Assembly (NCBI GenBank): GCA_041163265.1 | Contig: JBEARL010000011.1 | Location: 1-26,700, forward strand | Length of the DNA: 26,700 bases | Source: CSBr16-57R1 sp041163265 | GTDB taxonomy: Bacteria > Actinomycetota > Nitriliruptoria > Nitriliruptorales > Nitriliruptoraceae | Reading direction: 5' to 3' | In this document: in pieces, positions 8,277 through 14,428 of the stretch | How the letters are laid out: each line of letters starts with the position of its first letter | How positions within the stretch are numbered: position 1 is the stretch's first letter | Position numbers and translations under genes: made by a program | Notes under the pieces: generated by a model | What the model saw: only the letters and a program-made list of their open reading frames with translations | Told to the model about the DNA's origin: nothing | Databases searched by the model: none

Positions 8277-9316
8277 GCGCCGCGCCACCGACGCCCGGAC
8301 GCGTCACGGCGATCGTCGTCGCGTGGGAGGACGCCGCCGACGTCGGCGCCTGCCTCGCCGCGCTCGACGCGCAGGACCACGTCGACGTCGAGGTCGTGGT
8401 CGTCGACAACGCCAGCACCGACGGCACCGTCGCCGCCGTCGAGGCGCACCTCGCGGGGCCGCTCCGGCATCCGGCGCGGCTGGTGCGGAACACGCGCAAC
8501 CTCGGACTGTGCGGGGCGGTGAACCGCGTCCTCGAGGGACCGACGGGGGAGGCCGTGCTGCTCGTCAACCCCGACGCCGTGCTGGCCCCCGACTGCGTGC
8601 GGCGCCTCGCCGACGAGCTGGCCGCGCACCCGCGCTGCGGCTCGGTCCAGCCCCGACTGCTGCGGCCGGCCGACGACGGACCGGACCGCATCGACACCAC
8701 CGGGCATCTGCGGACGCGACTGCGCCTGGTGCTGAACCGCGGGCAGGGCCTCCCGGCCGACGTGCACCGCCCGGAGCCCGGCGAGGTCGACGGCGCGTCC
8801 GGCGCCGCGGTGCTGCACCGCCGCGCCATGCTCGACGACGTCGCGCGGCGGGACGGCGGGCGGACCGAGTGGCTGACCGAGGACCTCGTCGCGTACTTCG
8901 ACGACGTCGAGCTCGACCTCCGGGCCCGGCTGCGGGGCTGGAGCGCCCGGTACGTGCCGGGGGCGACCGGCCGTCACGCGCGGGCCGGGACCTCGCGACG
9001 CCGGCCGCGCCGGGTGCACGTGCTGAACGTCGCGAACCACCTGCTGGTCACGCTCGGGACCGAGCCGCCGGGGGCGCTGCTGCGCGACCTGCCGCTGGTG
9101 CTGCCGGTCTGGACCGCCCGGCTCGTCGTGGCGGCGCTGCGCCGCCCTCTCGCGTTCCCCGGGGTGCTGTGGCGGCTGCGGCTGCTGCCGCGGTTCGTCC
9201 GCCGCGGCCGGGCCGACCGGGCCCGCGCCGTCGTCCCGACCGGCGAGGCGCTGGGCCGGTTCTCGCCCCTGCCGCCGCGGTGGCTCGGCGACGCCGTGCG
9301 GCGCGGCCGCGCCTGA
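8273..9316 (+). CDS. GT2 family glycosyltransferase, last gene of the envelope operon
   Basis: A 347-residue GT-A glycosyltransferase whose GTG overlaps the previous stop. GRVTAIVVAWEDAADV and VVVDNASTDGT form the donor-binding start. RNTRNLGLCGAVNRVL and LLVNPDAVLAPD include the acidic metal site, VDGASGAAVLHRRAML matches the conserved mid-domain, and YFDDVELDLRARLRGW gives the catalytic acidic pair. The roughly 100 C-terminal residues are basic and hydrophobic (LLRDLPLVLPVWTARLVVAAL), consistent with membrane association. A sugar transfer to a lipid-linked wall polymer is inferred from the operon. The exact sugar is unknown. A strong hairpin follows directly. Confidence 0.85.
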   Translation: MSAAPPTPGRVTAIVVAWEDAADVGACLAALDAQDHVDVEVVVVDNASTDGTVAAVEAHLAGPLRHPARLVRNTRNLGLCGAVNRVLEGPTGEAVLLVNPDAVLAPDCVRRLADELAAHPRCGSVQPRLLRPADDGPDRIDTTGHLRTRLRLVLNRGQGLPADVHRPEPGEVDGASGAAVLHRRAMLDDVARRDGGRTEWLTEDLVAYFDDVELDLRARLRGWSARYVPGATGRHARAGTSRRRPRRVHVLNVANHLLVTLGTEPPGALLRDLPLVLPVWTARLVVAALRRPLAFPGVLWRLRLLPRFVRRGRADRARAVVPTGEALGRFSPLPPRWLGDAVRRGRA

Positions 9317-9327
9317 CCCCCGGACGG

Positions 9328-9358
9328 GGCGGGGGCGGCGCCGCGCGCCGCCCCCGCC
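9328..9358. terminator. Bidirectional terminator hairpin between convergent genes
   Basis: A perfect 13-bp inverted repeat (9328-9340 with 9346-9358, arms GGCGGGGGCGGCG and its complement) encloses a 5-base loop. It lies between the stop of the plus-strand operon at 9316 and the stop of the minus-strand permease at 9375. There is no T tract, as is common in GC-rich actinobacteria. Confidence 0.75.
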
Positions 9359-9374
9359 GCCGACCGCAGGTCCG

Positions 9375-10730
9375 TCAGCTGAAGGTCGTGACCCTCGCGA
9401 CGAAGTACAGGACGAACACCACCGCCAGCACGTACATCGGCGTGCCGACCTCCTTGCCCCGCCCGCGGGCCAGCATCAGCACCGGGTAGAGGATCAGGCC
9501 GAACGCGATGCCGTACGCGATGTTGTAGGTCAGCGGCATGATGATGAACGTCGCGAACGCCGGGACCGAGATCTCCCAGCGGTCCCAGGCCAGCTCGCCG
9601 AGCGGGCGGGCCATCATCAGGCCGACCAGCACCAGCGCCGCCGTCGTGACCTCGCGGTGGTCGAGGATCGAGAAGATCAGCGGCTCGAGGAACAGCATCG
9701 CGACGAACAGCAGCGACGTGATCACCGACGAGAACCCGGTCCGGCCGCCCGCACCGACGCCCGCCGACGACTCGATGTACGAGGTCGTCGTCGAGGTCCC
9801 GAGCGCCGCGCCGGCCATCGTCGCGACCGCGTCCGAGACGAGCGGACGGTTGCCGTTCGGGATCTCGCCCTCGGGGGTGAGCATGCCGCCCTGCTTCGTC
9901 ACGGCGATCAGCGTCCCCGCCGTGTCGAAGAAGTCGACGAACAGCATCGCGAACACCACGAGCGCGAGGTCGAGCGAGAGCAGCTCGCCGAGGTTCGCGA
10001 ACGCCACGCCGAGCGTCGCGCTCATGTCCGGGAACCCGCCGACGACCGCCTCGGGCGCGCCGATGAACCCGACCGCGATGCCGACGACCGTCGTGGCGAT
10101 GATGCCGTACAGGACCGCGCCGCGGATGCCGCGGGCCAGCAGGATCGCGGTCACCACGATGCCGAGCAGGGCCAGCTGGACCTTGGTGCTCCCCATGTCG
10201 CCGAGCGTGACCAGCGTGGCCGGGTCGTCGGCGACGACGCCGCCCTCCTTGAGGCCGATGAACGCGATGAACAGGCCGATGCCGGCGCCGACCGCCAGCT
10301 TCAGCTGCTGCGGGATCGCGTTGATCACCGCGCGGCGCAGGCCGGTCAGGGCGAGGACCAGGAAGATCAGGCCCGACGCGAACGTCCCGGCCAGCGCCGT
10401 CTCCCACGGGATGCCGAGGCCCAGCACCACCGTGTAGGCGAAGAACGCGTTCAGGCCCATGCCCGGCGCCTGCGCGATGGGCAGGCGGCCGTACAGGCCC
10501 ATGATCATCGTGCCGATCGCGGCGGCGAGGCAGGTCGCGCCGAACACGGCGCCGAACGGCATGCCCGCGTCGGACAGGATGATGGGGTTCAGGGCGACGA
10601 TGTACGCCATCGCCAGGAAGGTCGTCACGCCGGCCAGGACCTCGGTGCGCAGGTCCGTGCCGTGCTTCGCGAACTCGAAGTACCGACCGATGGCGCCACC
10701 GTCCGTGGTCGCCTGGGTGCTGCTGGTCAC
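9375..10730 (-). CDS. NCS2 family purine permease, AzgA-like (adenine/guanine/hypoxanthine)
   Basis: A 451-residue inner-membrane transporter with about 12-14 hydrophobic segments, expected to bring purine bases in by proton symport. The GTG start at 10730 is preceded by GGAGGGGAAT. Family landmarks are LRTEVLAGVTTFLAMAYI near the N-terminus, AQAPGMGLNAFFAY (substrate site in AzgA/GhxP-type carriers), FVDFFDTAGTLIAVTKQ and GTSTTTSYIESSAGVGAGGR. These separate the AzgA branch from the uracil/xanthine branches. It stands alone on the minus strand, convergent to the envelope operon and downstream of fbiB, with its own leader of about 190 bases. That leader can hide the ribosome binding site in a hairpin. 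Substrate specificity among purines is inferred. Confidence 0.92.
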   Translation of the reverse strand: MTSSTQATTDGGAIGRYFEFAKHGTDLRTEVLAGVTTFLAMAYIVALNPIILSDAGMPFGAVFGATCLAAAIGTMIMGLYGRLPIAQAPGMGLNAFFAYTVVLGLGIPWETALAGTFASGLIFLVLALTGLRRAVINAIPQQLKLAVGAGIGLFIAFIGLKEGGVVADDPATLVTLGDMGSTKVQLALLGIVVTAILLARGIRGAVLYGIIATTVVGIAVGFIGAPEAVVGGFPDMSATLGVAFANLGELLSLDLALVVFAMLFVDFFDTAGTLIAVTKQGGMLTPEGEIPNGNRPLVSDAVATMAGAALGTSTTTSYIESSAGVGAGGRTGFSSVITSLLFVAMLFLEPLIFSILDHREVTTAALVLVGLMMARPLGELAWDRWEISVPAFATFIIMPLTYNIAYGIAFGLILYPVLMLARGRGKEVGTPMYVLAVVFVLYFVARVTTFS

Positions 10731-10735
10731 ATTCC

Positions 10736-10760
10736 CCTCCGGGGTCGTCCCTTCCGGAGG
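10736..10760 (-). promoter_or_regulatory. Ribosome-binding-site-sequestering hairpin in permease leader
   Basis: In the minus-strand mRNA, CCTCCGG (10760 to 10754) can pair perfectly with CCGGAGG (10742 to 10736) across an 11-base loop. The second arm contains the GGAGG ribosome binding site for the GTG at 10730. The pairing is visible in the sequence; a regulatory role is inferred. Confidence 0.45.
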
Positions 10761-10870
10761 AACGGCGGAACCGCTCGGACCGGTCGGGGGGCGGGGCGAC
10801 GGCTCTCCCGCAGCGGACTCCCGGAACCGCCGCGACCGTCGCCGGTGCCGGGGTGGTCCCGGCGTGGCGG

Positions 10871-10876
10871 ACCCTA
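10871..10876 (-). promoter_or_regulatory. Possible -10 element of the purine permease gene
   Basis: On the minus strand TAGGGT (10876 to 10871) fits TANNNT and lies between the fbiB stop and the permease start, which would give a leader of roughly 130 bases. No -35 is visible. The rest of the 190-base gap (10731-10920) holds only GC-rich inverted repeats, for example GCCGGG/CCCGGC at 10847-10863. Confidence 0.25.
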
Positions 10877-10920
10877 TGAGACGGGGCCCGCGGGACCGCG
10901 GAGGCGGTGCGCCGCGCGAC

Positions 10921-12246
10921 TCACCGCTCGGAGAGGACCTCCGAGGGGTCCTGCGGACCGCGCGGTGGGGTCGCCGTCGCCGGCCACCCCACCGCCACGA
11001 GCCCGAGGGGCTCCCAGGTGGCCGGCAGCCCCAGGACCTCGCGGGCCGTGTCCGGGCAGAAGGTCGTCGCCGAGACCCAGGCCGCACCGAGGCCGTCGGC
11101 GGCCAGCGACACCAGCGCGGCCTCGAGGGCGGCGCCGCCGGCCAGCAGGAACAGGTCGCGCTCGGCGCGCGTCCGCCGCACGTCGGGGTAGCGGTGCGCG
11201 CCCGACAGGTCGACGAACGCGGCCAGCAGCTCGGGGGCGGCCCGCAGGACGGCGTCCGAGCGCGCGAGGCGGCGGTCCACCGCGGCGGCGTCGAGGCCGT
11301 CGGCCCCGAGGTCCGCCCGCCACGCCGCGGCCATCGCGTCGAGCAGCCGGGTCCGCGTCACGTCGCGCAGCCGGACGAGGCGCCATGGCCGCGTGTGGTG
11401 CGGGGCGGGCGCGGTCGCCGCGGCGGCCGCCGCGCGGGCCAGCGCCCCGGCGGGGACCGTGCGGTCGGGCGCGAAGGAGCGGACGGTGCGCCGGGCCGCG
11501 AGGCCGGCTCGGACGGCGGTCGCGCCGCCGTGGCGGAACTCGTCCTCGTCCCGCGGCCGGACGAGGTCGCGGCCGGTCCCGGGCGTGCCGCGCGCGAGGC
11601 CGCGCAGCAGCACGAACGGCGCACCGGCTCCCTTGGTCCGGACCAGGTCCGCTGCGCCGGCGACCTCGTCGGCGACGGCGGCGACGGTCACCTCCAGCGG
11701 GCGCCCGTCGAGGTCGGTCGACCCCCGCTCGTCGCGCAGCGCGGCCGTGCCGGCGACGCCGAGCGCGACGTCGGTCTGTCCCAGCCGCCACGGACGGCCG
11801 AACGTGTCGGTGATGACGACGCCGACGTCGGCACCGGTCCGCGTGCGCAGCGCGTCGCGCAGCGCCGCGGCGCTGGCGTCGGGATCCGCAGGCAGGTCGA
11901 TCAGGCCGCCGCCGACGTTCGAGCGGTCGATGCCGCCGTTCGCCGCGACGAAGCCGTGGTGCGTCCGCGTCACCAGCACGCGCGGCCCGTCGACGACGAT
12001 CTCGGCCGCGCGCCCGCGCGCGGCGGTCCGCACGGCCTCGTCGTCCGGCGTCCCGTCCACCTCCGGCGGTCCGATCCGCGCGTCCTCGACGACCGCGACG
12101 GCCTTCGACGCCACGCAGACCACGTCGCCGTCGTGCAGCTCCTCGCCGGCCGCCGCGACCGCGTCCAGCAGCACCGCGGTCAGGTCGTCGCCGGCGGCCA
12201 GCCGGTGCGGCGTCGCGAGCGCCACCACCTCGAGCCGGTCGCTCAC
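10921..12246 (-). CDS. fbiB: Bifunctional F420:gamma-glutamyl ligase / dehydro-F420-0 reductase
   Basis: A 441-residue cytoplasmic protein starting at a GTG that overlaps the fbiA stop. Residues from about 1 to 240 are the CofE ligase, which adds gamma-linked glutamates to F420-0 with GTP: DGDVVCVASKAVAVVE, THHGFVAANGGIDRSNV and ITDTFGRPWRLGQTDVALG are its characteristic stretches. After an RDEDEFRHGG linker comes a nitroreductase-fold domain (about 255-441) with AAARRTVRSFAPD-like and HHTRPWRLVRL segments and an FMN-site-like GLGAAWVS. In mycobacterial FbiB (448 residues) this domain reduces dehydro-F420-0. The length and fusion match the actinobacterial type, not the single-domain archaeal CofE. 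Confidence 0.93.
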   Translation of the reverse strand: MSDRLEVVALATPHRLAAGDDLTAVLLDAVAAAGEELHDGDVVCVASKAVAVVEDARIGPPEVDGTPDDEAVRTAARGRAAEIVVDGPRVLVTRTHHGFVAANGGIDRSNVGGGLIDLPADPDASAAALRDALRTRTGADVGVVITDTFGRPWRLGQTDVALGVAGTAALRDERGSTDLDGRPLEVTVAAVADEVAGAADLVRTKGAGAPFVLLRGLARGTPGTGRDLVRPRDEDEFRHGGATAVRAGLAARRTVRSFAPDRTVPAGALARAAAAAATAPAPHHTRPWRLVRLRDVTRTRLLDAMAAAWRADLGADGLDAAAVDRRLARSDAVLRAAPELLAAFVDLSGAHRYPDVRRTRAERDLFLLAGGAALEAALVSLAADGLGAAWVSATTFCPDTAREVLGLPATWEPLGLVAVGWPATATPPRGPQDPSEVLSER

Positions 12247-13193
12247 GCTGTCACCCCCGCGAGCCCGAGGCAGGTCCGGGCCAGCGCCGCCGCGACGTCC
12301 GGATCGTCCATCATGGTGTCGACGGCCGCCGCGCCCAGACCGAGGTCCTCGAGGTGCGGCACGGCGTCGGCGTCGGCGCGGTCGACGACCCAGGCGTCGA
12401 GCAGCCCTCCGTCGCGCCGCGCGCCGTACCAGCGGGCGACGCCGAGGGCCGAGGTCTCGGCGCCGGCCGCGGGCAGCAGCCGGTGCGCCATGCCGCGCAC
12501 GACGCGGCCGGCGATGACGGGGGAGACGCCGACGACGGGCGCGGGGGTCGCGGCCAGCGCCGCGGCGACGCCCGGCACGGCGCGGACGGGACCGACCGAG
12601 ACGACCGGGTTCGACGGCGCGACGAGGACCGCCTCGGCCTCCTCGATCGCCGCGACGACGCCCGGGGCCGGCCGGGCCGCGGCCGCGCCCCGGACCTCGA
12701 CGGCCGCGACGTCGGGGGCGGCCCGCTCGCCGACCCACCACTCCTGGAAGTGGAGGTCGCGGCCGTCGGTGGTGCGGATGCGGGTCTCGACGCGGTCGTC
12801 GGTGGCCGGCAGCAGGCGGATCCCGAGCCCGTGCGCCCGGGCCACCTCGGCCGCGACCTCGGACAGCGCGGCCCCGCCGGCCAGCCGCGCCGTGCGGTGC
12901 AGGTGCAGCGCCAGGTCGCGGTCGCCCAGGGTGAACCACGGCGCGTGGCCCAGGCGGACCAGCTCGTCGCGGACGGTGAACCGCTCGTCGGCCCGGCCCC
13001 ACTGCTGCTCGGGATGGACGATGCCGCCGAGCGTGTAGGTGATCGAGTCCAGGTCGGGGCAGATGCGCAGCCCGTGCAGCTCGAGGTCGTCGCCGACGTT
13101 GACGATCGCCGTGACGCGGTCGGCCGGCACCACGCGGAGCAGCCCCCGCAGGAACCGCGCGGCCCCCACGCCGCCGGCGATCACGGTCAGCAC
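12243..13193 (-). CDS. fbiA: 2-phospho-L-lactate (or PEP) transferase of F420 synthesis
   Basis: A 316-residue CofD/FbiA enzyme that joins the activated three-carbon phosphate unit to the deazaflavin Fo, giving F420-0 or its dehydro form. The N-terminus VIAGGVGAARFLRGLL is the family's nucleotide-binding signature. IVNVGDDLELHGLRICPDLD and TLGGIVHPEQQWG are near-invariant CofD stretches, and VLVAPSNPVVSVGPVRAVPG is the third. The GTG at 13193 is preferred over an ATG at 13256: it has a GAGGGGG 5-6 bases upstream, and the likely promoter (TAGCAT, 13245-13240) lies downstream of that ATG. It is coupled to fbiB and divergent from the FrhB-fbiC pair. No cofC/fbiD guanylyltransferase gene is visible in the window. 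Confidence 0.93.
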   Translation of the reverse strand: MLTVIAGGVGAARFLRGLLRVVPADRVTAIVNVGDDLELHGLRICPDLDSITYTLGGIVHPEQQWGRADERFTVRDELVRLGHAPWFTLGDRDLALHLHRTARLAGGAALSEVAAEVARAHGLGIRLLPATDDRVETRIRTTDGRDLHFQEWWVGERAAPDVAAVEVRGAAAARPAPGVVAAIEEAEAVLVAPSNPVVSVGPVRAVPGVAAALAATPAPVVGVSPVIAGRVVRGMAHRLLPAAGAETSALGVARWYGARRDGGLLDAWVVDRADADAVPHLEDLGLGAAAVDTMMDDPDVAAALARTCLGLAGVTA

Positions 13194-13239
13194 GCGGCCC
13201 CCTCGGCGTCGAGCCACGCGCGCGGGCCCGGCGCGGGGG

Positions 13240-13245
13240 ATGCTA
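13240..13245 (-). promoter_or_regulatory. Probable -10 element for fbiA-fbiB
   Basis: On the minus strand TAGCAT (13245 to 13240) lies 46 bases before the chosen fbiA start. The surrounding GATGCTACG (plus strand, 13239-13247) is repeated exactly at 598-606 in the other divergent region. No clear -35 is visible. Confidence 0.35.
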
Positions 13246-13259
13246 CGACCCGCCATCGG

Positions 13260-13265
13260 TAGCCT
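13260..13265 (+). promoter_or_regulatory. Probable -10 element for the FrhB-like gene and fbiC
   Basis: TAGCCT fits the TAGNNT pattern seen at other starts in the window. It would place transcription start near 13272, just before the GGAGGGG at 13278-13284. No clear -35 is visible. Confidence 0.3.
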
Positions 13266-13286
13266 CGCCGACGGGCCGGAGGGGTC

Positions 13287-13310
13287 ATGCTGCGGACGGC
13301 GCGCGCGTGA
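13287..13310 (+). CDS. Possible 7-residue leader peptide coupled to the FrhB-like gene
   Basis: An ATG at 13287, 4 bases after GGAGG (13278-13282), opens a tiny frame encoding MLRTARA. Its TGA (13308-13310) overlaps the GTG start of the next gene as GTGA. The FrhB-like GTG has no ribosome binding site at a normal distance, so its initiation may depend on ribosomes ending this short frame. The layout is directly visible. That it is translated is an inference. Confidence 0.35.
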   Translation: MLRTARA

Positions 13311-14428
13311 GCGAGGTCCACTGGCGCGAGCTGTACCGCGAGGTCGTCGACACGGGCCTGTGCACCGGCTGCGCGGCCTGCGTGATGGCCTGTCCCCGCG
13401 ACGTCCTCGGCTACACCGACGACTACTTCCCCGTCCAGATCGGCGAGGGCATGGGGAAGGACGAGTGCGTCATCGGGGACCGCGGCTGCGACATCTGCAC
13501 CCGCGCCTGCCCCCGGTTCCGCACCTGGGAGTCCGAGCTGGACACGGCCCTGTTCGGTCGGGTCCGGACCGAGGACGAGGTGTACGGCGTCGCGAGGTCG
13601 GTGGTCCTCGCGCGCACCACCGACCGCGCGATCGCCGAGGTCGGGCAGGACGGCGGGCTCGTCTCGGCGCTGCTGGTCTGGGGGCTGGCCGAGGGCCGCA
13701 TCGACGGTGCGCTGACCTCGCGCATCGAGGACGCCGGACGCGGACCGTTCGACGCGGTGCCGACCGTCGTGACGACGCGCGACGAGGTCCTCGCGGCCGC
13801 CGGGTCCCGCTACACGTACGCGGCCGTCCCGCTGGCGATGGCCGAGGCCGAGGACCGCGGCCTGCGCGAGCTCGCGCTGGTCGGGATGTCGTGCCAGGCC
13901 TCGATCAACGGCAGCCTGCCCGCGCGGCGCGTCAACAAGTACGCGCGGCGCATCGCGCTGACCATCGGCCTCCTCTGCTCGAAGACGTTCACCTACGACG
14001 GGCAGCGCCAGGTCCTGGCCGAGCACGGCATCGACATCGCCCACGTCGTCAAGATCAACATCAAGGGCGTGTTCCAGGTCTGGACGCGGGACGGCGGTTA
14101 CACCGAGATCCCGCTGAAGCTGTTCCACCAGCACACCCGCGAGGGCTGCGTCCTCTGCCCGGACTTCGCCGCCGAGCACGCCGACATCTCCTGCGGCGGC
14201 ATCGGCGCCGACGACCGCTGGACGCTTGCGGTCGTCCGGACCGCGCGGGGCGAGGAGTGGATGCGGGGCGTGGTCGACGCCGGCCTCGTCGAGGTCCGGC
14301 CCGGCGAGGACGACCCCGTCGCGATGGGGCTGCTCGCGAAGCTGTCCCGCGTCTCGCGGAAGCGGTGGCCGGCGGACCGGCTGCCCGAGGACCAGCGGCG
14401 GCCGGCCCTGCTGCCGGTGGTGACGTGA
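13307..14428 (+). CDS. FrhB-family F420-dependent [4Fe-4S] flavoprotein (coenzyme F420 hydrogenase/dehydrogenase beta subunit)
   Basis: A 373-residue protein with an N-terminal ferredoxin-like part: C19, C22, C25 and C29 (CTGCAACVMACP) form one classical 4Fe-4S site, and C54, C61, C64 and C68 (CDICTRACP) supply a second. The middle holds the FrhB N-terminal domain pattern (GQDGGLVSALLVWGL) and the C-terminal domain GMSCQASI, GLLCSKTFTYDG, INIKGVFQVW and CVLCPDFAAEHADISCGGIG. FrhB-type proteins pass electrons between F420, FAD and iron-sulfur clusters in F420-reducing hydrogenases, F420H2 dehydrogenases and F420-dependent reductases. No hydrogenase or respiratory-complex partner is nearby. GTG is the only usable start in its frame. 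The stop overlaps the fbiC start, so it is co-made with F420. Its electron partner is unknown. Confidence 0.88.
   Translation: MSEVHWRELYREVVDTGLCTGCAACVMACPRDVLGYTDDYFPVQIGEGMGKDECVIGDRGCDICTRACPRFRTWESELDTALFGRVRTEDEVYGVARSVVLARTTDRAIAEVGQDGGLVSALLVWGLAEGRIDGALTSRIEDAGRGPFDAVPTVVTTRDEVLAAAGSRYTYAAVPLAMAEAEDRGLRELALVGMSCQASINGSLPARRVNKYARRIALTIGLLCSKTFTYDGQRQVLAEHGIDIAHVVKINIKGVFQVWTRDGGYTEIPLKLFHQHTREGCVLCPDFAAEHADISCGGIGADDRWTLAVVRTARGEEWMRGVVDAGLVEVRPGEDDPVAMGLLAKLSRVSRKRWPADRLPEDQRRPALLPVVT

Noticed and set aside
10731..10920. A purine riboswitch in the permease leader
   Set aside because: I could not find the conserved purine-aptamer core or a three-way junction. Only the simple hairpin over the ribosome binding site is supported.
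13194..13306. fbiA starting at the ATG at 13256
   Set aside because: The extra residues are Arg/Ala-rich and unlike CofD proteins, the ATG precedes the likely -10, and the GTG at 13193 has a good ribosome binding site and begins right at the family signature.
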